Part shown: one piece after another, positions 23,684 through 35,189 of the stretch | Layout: every line of letters starts with the position of its first letter | Numbering within the stretch: the stretch's first letter is position 1 | From: Reticulitermes speratus | Lineage: Eukaryota > Arthropoda > Insecta > Blattodea > Rhinotermitidae | NCBI GenBank assembly: GCA_021186555.1 | Contig: JAJKFL010000003.1 | Coordinates: forward strand, 30,802,908 to 30,866,907 | Length of the DNA: 64,000 nt | Direction: 5' to 3' | Program-made: the position numbers and the translations under genes | The notes under the pieces: generated by a model | Seen by the model: only the letters and a program-made list of their open reading frames with translations | What the model was told of the DNA's origin: nothing | The model's database searches: none

Positions 23684-23806
23684 ATTATTACGACCAACTG
23701 GGTAATGTTGTTTAGGGAAATAATCGCTGTTTACTGTGTGAATCGTATGAACACACACACACACTGTGGCAAAATGTGGAATTTATTAATATTACAGCAG
23801 ACAGCG

Positions 23807-23851
<45 letters not shown>

Positions 23852-23885
23852 TATATATATATATATACCACTTGGCTTCAAACTG
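23684..23885 (+). repeat. repeat D copy 3 with (CA)n(TA)n expansion
   Basis: GGTAATGTTGTTTAGGGAAA, CGCTGTTTACTGTGTGAATC and CACTGTGGCAAAATGTGG match D. A second CA run (23809-23842) has expanded and runs into a TA run (to about 23868). The D end (ATACCACTTGGCTTCAAACT) follows. It lies directly downstream of copy 2. Confidence 0.6.
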
Positions 23886-23889
23886 TTAC

Positions 23890-24850
23890 AGCATAATACT
23901 CATTTAGTCGCGATGGTGGAGTCGGAAGCGCAATCAACAAACATTAATCCACTGTTCTTCAAAGAGCAGCCTGTTTCTCTTTCAAAATTCTTCGGGTAGT
24001 GCGTCCAACCATCTGTCAAGGAAGAGGTGCGACACGTATGTCATTTACAGAAGCCCCTTTTAGAAATGATTAATTACATTTTTAATTTTCCAACTTTTAC
24101 ATTTTACACTTTACAGCTCCCTTATCTAGAGCACAGGAGCAATTACTGCATCAGTAAAGACTGACCTGAAGTGGACGCAGGAAGAGATGAGAAATTCAGG
24201 AGGAAGGAAAAAAAGGAAAGGCTACATTAGATGACTGGAGAGAGGAGATGAAGTTTTATGGACGACGCCAAGTTGCAGATACGACAGCCAACGTCCTCTC
24301 GTGGCTTCCTAGCGAAACAAAACAACTTGGGCTCTCTAACCCTCCTCCTCTTCCAGCACTTCGGCCCCGCTACGCACAAGCTAACCACCCCCTCCAGCCA
24401 ATCTCCTTTGTAGATTGATTCCCTGCTTTACAGATGTGATTGCACGGCATCCATTTAAATGGCATTCAGTCTCTACGCGGTCTTAAATCTGTACTGGGGG
24501 CACGCAGAAGCCGTGCTGAAAGACAGCACTTATTTTTATTGTGTCAAATGATGGGACAACCAAATTGAAACACCGTCCACAGGCTTCGCACTGCGACGGA
24601 CTGGAAGACAGAATTCGTAAACACTTCTCGAAACGTTACAGCTGGACTGCAACGGTCAGTTGCGGTGCACTACGATCGAGCTTCCTTCTACATCAACGGC
24701 ACAGAATTTTTATATTCGCCCACACGTGGACTCACCCACCCGCCTATCCAGGACACCACGTACTCGTTCCTCAGGAAGCGGGCCATTCACATAATACAGA
24801 CCCTAATAATGAGTGGACCCTGCACCTCCACTCCTCCATATTTCTTCATG
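23890..24850. other. no recognised feature
   Basis: It holds a purine-rich patch (24180-24260) and a GC-richer part with overlapping frames (126 codons at 24541-24921, plus). No domain was recognised, and the frames overlap in different registers. Confidence 0.4.
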
Positions 24851-24858
24851 GTGTAGTG

Positions 24859-25293
24859 CAGCGTTTCCCAAACCGTGTCCCGTGCGGGGTGTGCAAGGGT
24901 CTCGTCAGAAAATTTCGATGATAGCAAAAGTTTCCCCGCTCGCGTTCATAACAACTTGTTCACTTACTTGCATGCCGCTCGCTCCCTACTCAACTGTGTG
25001 TGCCGCACCCGCCAGACAGACTTCCAGCTAACAAGGTGTTTAAACAAGGTGCTGGTAGGAAATAGGGAGGAAGGAACGCTCTTGACCGCTCAGCTTGACA
25101 CTACACAGAGAAGAAGAGCAATAAATCAGAAAAATCATACGTATGCTTGAGCATTATATGTGGCAATTTTTCGGTGCGAAAACAAGTGTCATTTACTTGA
25201 TTCTGCTGAATTACTTTCCAGACCCCTTTCAGATTCCGTCTGAACATTTCAAAACCATAAAAGTTCTGTGGCCAAATAAGTTTGGAAAATCAC
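24859..25293. mobile_element. possible hAT-like remnant
   Basis: The left end, CAGCGTTTCCCAAACCGTG, resembles hAT termini. The reverse complement of the right end, GTGATTTTCCAAACTTATTT, is similar. Flanking 8-bp sequences do not match, so the limits are weakly supported. Confidence 0.3.
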
Positions 25294-25774
25294 AAGGAAA
25301 ACAGTAAAATAGTTCGTTATTATATAAGTATTAAAAATTACTCATAATTCTGTAGATACACAAAGGAGATTAATGAGAGGCTGCCTACACAGAACGTTGA
25401 GCAGTGAGGGCACGGAAGCGGAAGAAAAGGTGGAAAAGTTACAACGTTCTCAGACGAGGCAGCGGCCACTGTCAGCCTTCGAACAGCAGGGCCGTCCCGA
25501 CGTAACCCCGCACAACCTGCAGCCAAACTACACTGCTGGCATTATGTGCAACTACTCGCAAAATTCGACGTCTTTGATGAGTCGAAAACCTGTATAGCAT
25601 GACCTTCAGAAAATTACCTGCAGCTAGAAATCCGTCCTGAGCAATTTGTCGGAAGGCGCAGACGGTAATACACAAAATGAGAACGCTGTTTAATCTGTTT
25701 GATGGCGCAATGTGGAAGTGGACAGGACCTTACACTATAACCTAATAATAGTTTTCGACCAAATTTCCTTTAGA

Positions 25775-26083
25775 TATATGTCAGTTTGAGGGCCGGGATA
25801 GCGTAGTCGGTACAGCGACACGCTACGAGCTGGACGGTCCGGGGATCCAATCCCGGTGGGAGCGAGATTTTCAGCACCTGTCCAGACCGGCCCTGGGGCC
25901 TACCCAGCCTCCAATACAATGGGTACCGGGTCATTCCCGGGGGGTAAAGCGGCCGGGACGTGGCCTTGACCACCCAAACACATCTAGCGCAGAGGTTAAA
26001 GAAAGAGTAGAACTATACCTCTACTCCCCTTCTGGGCCTTCATGGCCTGTTCTAGGGTGAACTTTACCTTTATATGTCAGTTT
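25775..26083 (+). repeat. SINE family A, intact with 13-bp target-site duplication
   Basis: This is the best-preserved family A copy. The exact duplication TATATGTCAGTTT lies at 25775-25787 and 26071-26083, enclosing a 283-bp element. Box A (TAGCGTAGTCGGTACAG) is at 25799-25815 and box B (GGGGATCCAATCCCG) at 25841-25855. The middle carries GGTACCGGGTCATTCCCGGG and GGTAAAGCGGCCGGG. The end reads CTCTACTCCCC, GGGCCTTCATGGCCTGTTCT and a TTTACCTT tail with no long poly(A). The perfect duplication implies a recent insertion by LINE machinery. Confidence 0.9.
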
Positions 26084-26089
26084 AACATA

Positions 26090-27595
26090 AATCCTACTCG
26101 ACCCTCAAGCTCAAATCGAAGCTACCATTTGCTTGTAGAAAACCGCTCATGGTAAAACACACGTCCATATAACATAACACAAAGACCTAACAGAAACTTA
26201 CAACTTTTATTTGAAACACTCTGCGACAGGTTCTCTAGACTACGAAACAAAATACAGGAGAAAATTCGCGAGTCGCTGTTTACCTGCGGCATTATGCAAA
26301 TGAATATTCACAGTTTATGCTGATAACAATAACTAGGCTCACTTATACGGTGTTTAATATATGCACGTACTGTACAGTGCATAATCAATCATATGAAACC
26401 ACAAATGGATTTGACATTTTCATCACAGTCCGACAGATGTAAATCAATTACACGCAACGCCTAGCGTAGTTTTCACTCGAAAATTTTCACAACAGAACAT
26501 TTCTCAGTTTCGTGTTCCATACGAGAATTTAAAGAACACAGGGATAGTACACGTGTTGATAATCTGAAAGTAAAGTGCTGACAGACACAGTGTTTCATGT
26601 TGCAGTGAGTTGCAACAGCATCTTTCGTGATTGACACTAATGACTGCAACCTTGAACCACGACAGGAGGGCACATATACTTGCCTGCAACCATTGTAAAT
26701 CGTGGATGACTAATAAAAATATTACACCACGATCTAAGCTTTGTGACTGCAATAAAATGAACCAACATCTGACAATTAGTATTACTACTCAGCCCTGAAG
26801 GTACGATACAGATCGGCCTGACCAAAACACTGCTTTAGCTTCTTCCATTCGGAGAAGGTCGAGACACCACATATCCGAATTCCATGCTTTGTCTCTTAAG
26901 TATAGACACATAGACAGATATTCAATAAGTAGCTTACTATGACTGTGAACGTGGTATATCCCACGGCACTATCGCGGCATTTATCAGTATGTTAAGTTTC
27001 TCAGTTTCCTAGGATCACTGAGCTGTATACGAGTCGAATCAGAAGTGGTCACTGCAAGGGATGGAGAAACTTTGATAAAAAGTGTCCACTTACGCAGCCA
27101 CCTAGGCGAGGCGTATATAAGGATATCCTCGTTACAGCCACAGGAGACAGGCCGGTCCGTCGGAATATCACTAAATGACGGACCAACTAAAATATCCAAT
27201 ATATGACCCACACATTCGCAGCTTCCTAATTATGCAATGTTTCATACGTTTTGTGTAGTGGACATCTCTTTAGGGTCAAGAGGAATTGAGTGCTGTCACA
27301 GCGGGGGGGGGGGGGGGGGGGACTTCTCACCAAAGGATGTCACAAATAAGCGGGAGAGAGGCATATACTATTATAGCACTTATAGGACTAGTGGCCTTCA
27401 AATTTGCCTAAAACTGTTCACACGTATACTTCGTAATCGTGGGGTTTACATGAGGACACAGGTTGGTACCTAAATGTATTAGTCGCATGACAAAGTAAAG
27501 ATAAAGTTTTCTCTGCATTTAATTAAGCAGCACAACATAAAGGCTTCTGGTAGATTAGAGCATATCTACACACATTCGTAACATCGGTATTAAAG
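26090..27595. other. no recognised feature apart from a G run
   Basis: A 19-G homopolymer lies at 27303-27321. Otherwise this is AT-rich DNA with short, overlapping, domain-free frames. Confidence 0.4.
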
Positions 27596-27599
27596 GTGA

Positions 27600-27775
27600 T
27601 GGCCAGCTTTACTCCCTGGTCGCTTCACATCCTGGGGAACAGCCCCGGTACACATTCAATAAGAGGTTGCGTAGGACAACACGCGGCCTAAAGAAATAAA
27701 AGTCAAACCCCGATTCCTCGGTCATCCAGACCATTACCTGGTCACTATACCGAGTGAGCTATTCGGCTACATAAC
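27600..27775 (-). repeat. SINE family A, decayed
   Basis: The minus strand starts ATAGCTCACTCGGTATAGTG (box A region). It then has the family A middle: CAACCTCTTATTGAATGTGT, ACCGGGGCTGTTCCC and GAAGCGACCAGGGAGTAAAG. Box B is eroded. Confidence 0.65.
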
Positions 27776-28359
27776 GAACTCCATGGAGCACAGTCCTCAT
27801 TAAGAAACAAACAGTTCCTCAGCTGGTCAAGAACCCCAACTCAATGCAAAACAAACAATGAACACTGTTTTAAAACATTAGTAATGTAATGCACTAAATA
27901 TTTTGACTCGTTTTAGTCTATCTTTCCTTATTACAAGTCAACTGTATGACTGAATCCATACATGTAGGCCTATATTCCCTTAATAAGTTCAGAAGCAATT
28001 CACTGCTTCCATAAAACGTGGTACGAATATCATGCCATTGGCGCGTATCAGGTCAGCAAAACTACGTACCTAATTGCCTGCAGCGAGATTTCTGACGCAC
28101 TAACGCACATTATGGTCACGCCACAAGAAGTGCGAGCTGCATGGGCGGGACGGTAGGAAATTTCCGCCATACTCTAGCCCGAAAATATCAGCCAGTTTAC
28201 TTGCTCTACTGGAGAAGGACATCAGATGGACTTCAAGTGGGCCTATGTGTGTGAAACAGGAACAGTATTCGGTGACAGCACAGTGCGCAAGAGCATAGTT
28301 ACACTCCTGTCCCACCAAACTATATTCCGAGCCTCCTCGTACTGTGTCCACAATACTAC

Positions 28360-28967
28360 AGAAGACAACTGCTTGTCGTCAGAATCTTCATATCTGACCA
28401 GTCAACCTTTTTTGAACACCTGTCCAATTACGAGACACCTTATGCCGTTCTTCAGCAAGGCAGTGCAACAGCTCACACCAATGACAACAATTCTACGCGC
28501 TGTTTAGAACGTGTTTTACGTGACAGATTAATAAGGAGCGGACTGTGGCCTCCACGTTCAACAGATCTGAACCCGTGCAATTTTTACGGGTGTGGAATGT
28601 TAAAGGATGAAGTGTACAGTAATAATCCGAACAGTGAACACAATATGAAGAAAGTAATTCGGATGTGGTGTCTTCAGTGTCCCTAGCATAACTTACACAT
28701 GCAATAAACAACGCGTTTAATAGATGTTACGCTTATCTGCAAGCCGAAGTAACCCATATCCAGCACCTTCTTTTATGATGAGTAACACCCGAGTACTAAC
28801 AGGCAATATATTTAACTAAAACTTTCCAGAACCTTCTATAATACGGTGAGTAAATCCCTAATATTAACAGCCTTACCTTGAAATGAAACGTAAGGGACCC
28901 GACTCAGGGCAGACACAGCGGCAGGAAATGACCAACGATATGGGTCAGATACAATAAACACCCTGTA
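28360..28967 (+). pseudogene. Tc1/mariner-like transposase relic with 3' terminus
   Basis: From about 28360 to 28686 the plus strand reads as the C-terminal part of a DDE transposase: a LQQGSATAHT block (family form QQDGATAHT), then RLIRSGLWPPRS and DLNPCNFYGCGMLKDEVYSN (family form PDLNPCDFYLWGMLKD). The second catalytic Asp is Gly, the third block has D to N and W to C changes, and WCLQCP ends in a stop. A frameshift near 28668 moves the end (SSVSLA, then AINNAFNRC and LQAE) to another frame. The element seems to end at about 28967 with ACACCCTGTA, a typical TIR end of such insect elements. The N-terminal half and 5' TIR were not found. It is dead and 5' truncated. Confidence 0.75.
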
Positions 28968-28969
28968 TT

Positions 28970-29350
28970 AGTCCCAATGCCCATTGTTGTAACGCATGTT
29001 TGAATTCAACGCGTGTCACTGTCATTGTGCCAGTGGTTTCCACTTCATTTCTGTAAATGATCGTCTTTTCAAGTATTTAGTACATTTAGTTTTCGTGCAT
29101 TAAACGTTTCTGTGCCCTAAAGGTAAAAACATGGCGCCGACACAAAATTTTCATTTTATGTATCTCACAATACGAGACGCAAATATACAGGTCAAGGATT
29201 TACATAGATGAAACACTATGAACGGCATCTAGCAAACTAAGAAAAAATATTTTGTACATATCCATAACAATGCTTATTGTTCACATAAAATTAGATACTG
29301 TTCCTCAGTAATTTATGCAGTTGTTTTACACAGAAATACCTGGCGTTTCC
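28970..29350. other. no recognised feature
   Basis: AT-rich DNA between the transposase relic and a long G run. Nothing was recognised. Confidence 0.4.
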
Positions 29351-29356
29351 ATCTCC

Positions 29357-29525
29357 GGGGGGGGGGGGGGGGGGGGGGGTAAAGGCGGTCGGTGCAACGG
29401 CTGACAACTTTGCCACCTTAATGTGCCAACTGTCTAGAAATTCTGGGAACTTCAACCTCCTAGAGCTCTCAAGGCCTGTCCAAGCCTGTATAGGGATTAA
29501 TTTTTGCCTGATGTTCCCAAGTGAA
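29357..29525 (-). repeat. SINE tail related to family A, next to a 23-G run
   Basis: A run of 23 G (29357-29379) is followed by GTAAAGGCGGTCGGTGCAAC and, further on, CTCAAGGCCTGTCCAAGCCT with AGGGATTAATTTT. The minus-strand reading (AATCCCTATACAGGCTTGG ... TTGGCACATTAAGGTGGCAA) looks like the end of a SINE related to family A. No tRNA-like head is present. Confidence 0.45.
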
Positions 29526-29644
29526 ATTCTCGTTCACAGCACCAAAAGTATTAGTTAACAGACATAATTTCTTCTGTCTATGCCGGCAATAATAGAACGT
29601 GGTGTAAAACCGGCGACGGATGTCCGGTATTGGCGTGAAAGTTG

Positions 29645-29710
29645 TTCTGTAGCTCAGTGGTCAACATTTCAAATGGCTGTACGAAGGTGCGAGTCGCAAA
29701 GCCACGTGAT
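29645..29710 (+). repeat. tRNA-like sequence, decayed
   Basis: TGTAGCTCAGTGGTCAACA (box A-like) is followed about 38 bp later by GGTGCGAGTCGC (box B-like). The arms do not pair as in a real tRNA, so it is most likely a SINE head or tRNA pseudogene. Confidence 0.4.
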
Positions 29711-30421
29711 GCACCGCATATACGAGTATATCGAACGGACCATGCTGCAAGTTGGGGCAAGATAGCTCGGCCTGAACGTTTTTATTGCTATAACGCACAC
29801 AACTTTCTGAATTACAATACGAAACACTGTGGGCACACTGGGACTTTTATATTACATCCCCCCATCCTGATCTCTTTTCTGTATTCTCCACAGTACGGCT
29901 TTAGCGGCCTTCCTAAGTTGGAAATAAAAAATGTTAATAGTGTTATTCTCACAAGGACAATAAATAACAAGATTGTGACGGTGTATCCTTGTGTTTCTTT
30001 TTTCCTCGGGGAAAAAATCTGCAGCTCTTGTGATATGGAGTGGGGAGACCGTGTCATGTTTGCAGGTACTGTAAGCCACTAACGGGCATTAATGGTGTAC
30101 GGATGTCCAACAGCAGCAGTTGAGGAAACAGCAGCAGTACACGAAGATACCTGTTACGTGTGTGTTAAATGTAGGCAGTTGATAAAAGGGATGGGGGAAC
30201 TCTCGTGGTCAATCTGTATAATGAATGTCCAGTTTAGGACGGACTAAAAATTGAAACACATTTAAATGTCGATATACAGCAGTGGGGCCTACGGACAGTC
30301 ATACCCTCGGGAATGCCTATGACTCACATCCGGAATGTCCCTGGGTCAATTACCTTGACAGGCAATCCGATAACTTACTAGGCATGTCACTTTCACGTAC
30401 ATAGGAAAAACAGATGCCAAG

Positions 30422-30725
30422 ACAACGCAGTCGGTGTAGTAACTGGCTAGCGGCTGGATAACAGACGAATCGTTTTGTTCGATTCCCGGCAAGGGTAAGT
30501 TATTTTTCTCGTCTCAAAAGCTCCAGATGGTTCTAGAACCTACACTGTCTGCTGCTTAAAGGATACCGGGAGGTTTTTTTTCCTGGGAGGAAAGCGGCCA
30601 CGGCGTCACACTGACCATGTACCTCCATCTAATGCCAAGTTTAGGAATGAGTACAGCTATATCTGCACTCTCTCACATGCTTTTATGGCAGGCGCAGGGA
30701 CAGTTCAACTTTACTGCACCTAGGA
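30422..30725 (+). repeat. SINE family A, diverged full-length copy
   Basis: A tRNA-like head (GCAGTCGGTGTAGTAACTGG, then GTTCGATTCCCGGCAAGGG as box B) leads into the family A middle (GATACCGGGAGG, CTGGGAGGAAAGCGGCCACG, ACACTGACCATGTACC). A diverged end follows (TATATCTGCACTCTCTCA, CTTTACTGCACC). Duplications are not obvious. Confidence 0.65.
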
Positions 30726-30739
30726 GAGTACTGTGGGTT

Positions 30740-31710
30740 CTTGATGATCAAGATTCATAAGGCTGAGGAGGACAGGTACATCGCGGCTTGCATGTTTTCA
30801 TCGTCAGCTTACTAACCAATGTTTCAAAAATTTATTTTAAGCCATTTCTACCAATGCATACTTCAGACGTGTGCGTGTGCTTGTCCGTGTTGCTACTTCT
30901 TCTTATACAGACATCTATTCAAAACACTGATCTAAATTGCAAATAAGCAATAATGAACTGTGGTAAAAGGCATCCCAGTGCTTAAGACCCTCCCTCCCTC
31001 ACATCACATGAAACTCAAGTTTTATGGACATCTATAATACAGCTTCATTCTCAGACTGCCTCTAAGCCAACCTCTGAAGCAAGAACCATCGGTATCAGAA
31101 AGATAGCTCTCAGAGCGCTTCTGAATCTCGTGATCAAATCACTTTCAATGTTCTGCTGAATATCCAACTTCGGCCTCTAAGTCCGACGTTAAAATCAGGC
31201 CTGTAAAAGAATGAACACGGATGGTCTCCACCCGCCTGTCTAGCAGCTACCTCCACATCACGTGCCTTCCCCCATTCCAATCAGCTGTAACTTGTATTCT
31301 GGCTATCATTCCGTCCGTCTTTTCGTTCTCGGTTCGTTAATGGTGTTGACGGAGTGGATGTGTGCAGTGAAGTTAAGGTAGGGGAGCAAGCGGGCGACTT
31401 GAGCCCACGTGACCCATGTTCATTCTTTCCCGAGTGTTATGCAATCATCCTACGGACTGAGGCACCTAGCCTGCCAGTCTTGACCTGCACTACAGAATAA
31501 GTATGCAGAAGGCGAGAATTGTTCGAAGCTCAACAACTGAGAAGAGGTCCGTAACCATATTCATACGGGTCCAGTACATAGCGATCACATGTCCTGTGTT
31601 TTTACCACTTTTACTCTTTGAATATGAGCTGAGTGTAATCTTTATACCTCTAGATCTACTTTAAACCCCAACATGCAATGGAAGTGAAGAAACCTACGCA
31701 AAAGAAGTGT
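30740..31710. other. no recognised feature
   Basis: Apparently low-copy sequence, locally richer in GC at 31200-31480. No frame or repeat is recognisable. Confidence 0.4.
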
Positions 31711-31713
31711 TTT

Positions 31714-31750
31714 AGAGCGCGCGCGCGCGCGCGTACACACACATACACAG
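31714..31750. repeat. (GC)n then (AC)n alternating tract
   Basis: About nine CG dinucleotides in a row are followed by TACACACACATACACA. Alternating purine-pyrimidine runs of this kind can adopt Z-DNA; whether this one does is inference. Confidence 0.9.
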
Positions 31751-31754
31751 AGTT

Positions 31755-33320
31755 GATTACCTACGTTACGATTTATTTTGGCTTTTAACGTACTTAACTT
31801 GGACACCCCTGCTTGAAGTGGAAGAGGGTCATTCCCTACGTCTAGTCAATAAACGCACCTAGCAACCTTGTGCGAATAAATACACCTAGACGGCTCTTTA
31901 TAAAAAAAAAAAAGTGAAGGGTTGATAGTGGATTTGTGCGAGGATTTGCAGAAAATATAACAGCACAGATTTCCGGTAGAAATTACCGAATATGGGCACC
32001 GAATTAGCTTATAACGGGATCTAATGTAATTTGTGGTGCACCAGGACACGGGTGAAAGTTAAGGGAGAAGACTGGCAAGTACACGACAGTTTTTAATAAC
32101 AGGATACTGCCAGATATTACATACTATAACAATAATAACTGACATTTCAGAGCTTCATGCTGACTGCAACTACACACCATTTGCAAGCAAGGCTACTGCC
32201 TTCTAAACTCCAGTTAAGTTCAGAAAAATACAAAACTGGTAAGCAAACAAAAGTCACTTCATAGCCGACATTCATTTGACTCAAAGAAACCTGAATTGCA
32301 CAAAGCTGTGTCGAATGCATGATTTATACATGGAGAGATGAAGTCGGGAAATAAGGCTTTTATAATAGCCACACAAGATCGGTTCACAAATACTTTAAAT
32401 TACAGGAAACATGCAATTAATGTTCCACTGGTTACAGGAAACATATACAAAAATGTGGTTGTAGTATGAAAGTCATCCGACATGTCACTTCTGTCACATT
32501 TCAGTAGCAACAGAACATATAATAAAACATGACAATAGTCGTATAGCCAGAAAGACAAAACAGGGCAACTTGCTGAGAAATATTTAATATGAACTTCGGT
32601 CCCATAATGTAAATATATGTGTACACTAGAAAGTACAACAGAAGACCAGAGGTACAAAACTTCTTGGGACGAAACACTGAGAAGTGACAAGCAATAGCCT
32701 ACAGTAAAACATATCTGTTATTACATCAGACGATAACACCAAAGGAAGTATACAGATAATCAATCCAGCTGCCCCTAGTACCGAGAATGAGGAAATGTAA
32801 TGCAAGAAAAAATCCAAAAGTATATCGAACCAGAGTATGAAATTAAACAATCGCATAAGGAACAAGAAACAATAATACCAACAGTTGTCAGCCACTGGTA
32901 TGGTGCCGACGACCCTGCACAACAGTTTGAAGCTTCCGAACATTCGCCAACAACAACTAAAGGGCAGCGGTGTTTGGGACATGTCACGATGTATTGAAGA
33001 AACACTGTTAACAAAGTCAGTAATTGATTATGCAGAATCTGGAACAGTAACTTAGTCTACACTAGCCGTTTAAAGACTGACACTCACATAGGTTATGTCA
33101 CATAACACGACTGCTAATGGTGTACTCCGTGACGTAGCACACCGATTTTACCATGCCGTTCCTTATTTTCAGTGTGTCACTTTGCTTTCACGGAACATGC
33201 GTACATGTAAGTTCATAATCGCAAGTGCTCAGCCGCAACCGAATTTCCCCCCGATCAGTCAAAACGTATGGAAGTTACGGATATATATCCATTTACACCC
33301 TTAAGTGAAGCATGGCTGTC
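31755..33320. other. no recognised feature
   Basis: Minus-strand frames at 32400-32690 and 32626-32982 are rich in Leu, Cys, Phe and Tyr because the plus strand is purine-rich. A plus-strand frame overlaps the second one. No domain supports either strand. Confidence 0.4.
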
Positions 33321-33324
33321 ACTG

Positions 33325-33450
33325 ATCGGTTTTTGCAGAACTCATGCTTGCTTGACAACTTTTCCTGAAGAACTCCTATACCAAATTTTATGAAAGATCA
33401 GACAGGCGGTTTAGTCTCTGTTGCCAGGTCACAGACGAACGGACGGATAT
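33325..33450. repeat. TCTGTCTG...GATTTT-ATGAAA motif, copy 2 (diverged)
   Basis: CCAAATTTTATGAAAGATC is followed by a CACAGACGAACGGACGG stretch. This resembles the repeated motif seen at 16.5, 39.95, 40.25 and 46.7 kb, with the two parts in another order. Confidence 0.3.
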
Positions 33451-33519
33451 ACGGGCAGACTGATGGATAGTTTTAAGTCGTCTCCACCTAAGGTGTTCAT
33501 TTTTTACTTCGCAGAAACG

Positions 33520-33680
33520 TCTAAGAAGTGGTGGTTAATGATGTTTAAGAAAATGGTCGGTGTTTATTGTGAGTCATACGAAATACTTAAACAGACTGTG
33601 GCAAAAAGAAAATCTGTTAATGTAAAACGCGGTAGTTATATAGTTACCACAGGACGTTAAGAGGTTAAGCAGTGTAACAC
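33520..33680 (+). repeat. repeat D copy 4
   Basis: GGTTAATGATGTTTAAGAAA, CGGTGTTTATTGTGAGTCAT, CAGACTGTGGCAAAA and TAGTTACCACAGGACGTTAA follow the D consensus in order. It ends just upstream of an (ATT)n run. Confidence 0.6.
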
Positions 33681-33689
33681 AGTGGGGAG

Positions 33690-33728
<39 letters not shown>
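33690..33728. repeat. (ATT)n microsatellite
   Basis: About 12-13 uninterrupted ATT units directly downstream of repeat D copy 4. Confidence 0.95.
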
Positions 33729-33729
33729 G

Positions 33730-34665
33730 CTATCAAATTTCGACAAAAATTACATTTGGTTTATTCTTGCACGGAACTGTAAGACGGTCTAGAAATGCAT
33801 CAATCCTAATATTTTTGTAATCACACATTCTCTTTAAACTGAACCTCTCAATTCACCACATTCACGCTGGGTCAATACTTGTTTGAAGCAATAAAGACAA
33901 CAAAAACAAAAAAAGCACTATAAAATTGTATTACATATATTCCAGTCAAAGTAAAGTATTTTTATATTCGATTTACATTTGAACACACGAAGTGATGTAT
34001 CGGGATGGAGGGAAAGCGAAATGCAAACTCTTCCATCATTTCTGTAAGCGGGCGGCATATATTTTGATTGTTGTTGTAACATCAATAAACCAAGCTGGTC
34101 ACGGTCCACACTCGTTGCTAGTGTAAACCAAACATTTGGCTGGCTAATGCTTATCAAGGAATCAATGATGTATGTGTGTACGTACAGTAAACGCAAATAC
34201 ATTAGACACAGGAACCGTCACCACAAATGTGCACAGCTCAGCGCCGCTGTGATATTCAACCTGTGGCATGTGATACTTCAGAACAGGGAATCTGAAACTT
34301 TCCGCAGTGGCGCGCTAGAGGTGAACTGATCAGCTTCAGCTATCAGCGAAATCAAAGGGTATTTAAGTAACGGGGAAAAACTTTTACCCTCCTAGTACTC
34401 ACGCCGAGAAAATATTTAATAAAGAAAAACTGTCTTTGTGCGATTATTTTCTAACATTTCATGTGAATGTGAGGGTCGCTGGGGTGCGTTCGCAACAAGT
34501 GTTTAGAAGTGAGAAGTGGAGTTTGCACACTACACAGTCTTCGTCTAATTTACCACATTTCTTTAAATAGCACACTTCATTAACGATTACCATTTGTGGG
34601 CTCTGTATTGTACATTATACGGGTCATTGTAGTGGCCCAATGCTAATTTAAGAAACCTTGCGAAT
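33730..34665. other. no recognised feature
   Basis: AT-rich DNA. A 94-codon minus-strand frame (33918-34202) shows no domain. Confidence 0.4.
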
Positions 34666-34671
34666 ATGAGA

Positions 34672-34735
34672 TTGTGAGTCCTTTACCTCAGGAGGTCAAG
34701 GCCCGATATCGGCCTGTTGCGCCACAGAATGAGGA
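34672..34735 (+). repeat. SINE family C tail fragment
   Basis: CCTCAGGAGGTCAAGGCCCG and CGGCCTGTTGCGCCACAG match the end of family C (compare 38980-39022). An A/G-rich tail follows. Confidence 0.5.
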
Positions 34736-34765
34736 GAAGAAAAAGAAGAAGAATAATAGCCCCTT

Positions 34766-35185
34766 ATCTACGCCAGGGCTTCCAAAAACGTTTGGCAAAG
34801 GGGCACAACCCTTTCTGTGGGCTGGTTCGCGGGCCGCATGTGTAAAAATAACAATAAGTGACATACGTGATTTCAAGCTTCCGCCGCAGTGTAAATTGAT
34901 CTTCGATCTTCTGGCATGTTACGTAGCGTTGATTGGCATTTAGTTACCGATGTTTCGGGACAACGTATCGGTCCCATCTTCAAGGGACTGCTGGACCGTA
35001 GATGGGACTGATACGTTGTCCCGAAAGTTGATAGCTGCCAATCAACGATGCGTAACATTCCAGAAGAGCGAAGATCTCAATAAGTGATTGCATAATTTTG
35101 TATAGTATATATAAATTACATATGTGGCCGCAGGCCGCACAAAACAAACCTGTCGGGCCGCAGTTTGGACACACCTGATCTAGTC
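34766..35185. mobile_element. hAT-like MITE, interrupted by a foldback element
   Basis: The left end at 34774 reads CAGGGCTTCCAAAAACG. The right end, reverse complemented from 35177, reads CAGGTGTGTCCAAACTGCGG. Both are of the CAGGGGTGTCCAAA type typical of a common animal hAT family. The 8-bp flanks ATCTACGC (34766-34773) and ATCTAGTC (35178-35185) match at 6 of 8 positions. Subterminal GGGCCGCATG and GGCCGCAGGCCGC blocks also fit. There is no transposase. A 216-bp foldback element lies inside it (34862-35077). Confidence 0.65.
34852..35087 (-). mobile_element. 216-bp foldback element with hammerhead-like cores, copy 1
   Basis: An exact 10-bp repeat, CAATAAGTGA, flanks 34862-35077. Two inverted arms meet near 34985-35000. 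On the minus strand the first arm carries TTGAAGA, T, GGGAC, a 9-nt loop, GTCCC, GAAAC (plus coordinates 34952-34983). The other arm has the diverged equivalent on the plus strand. A one-sided tail at the left end (minus strand: GCGGCGGAAGCTTGAAATCA) matches that of the copy at 36632 and resembles those at 36.2 and 6.48 kb. It is inserted in a hAT MITE, so it is the younger of the two. It encodes no protein. Confidence 0.7.
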
Positions 35186-35189
35186 TGTC

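Noticed and set aside
24541-24921. 126-codon plus-strand frame
   Set aside because: Three overlapping registers are open at once here, and the frame ends inside a possible hAT terminus.
32626-32982. 118-codon minus-strand frame that looks membrane-like
   Set aside because: The Phe/Leu/Cys content comes from purine-rich plus-strand sequence; an overlapping frame is open on the other strand, and no family is recognised.
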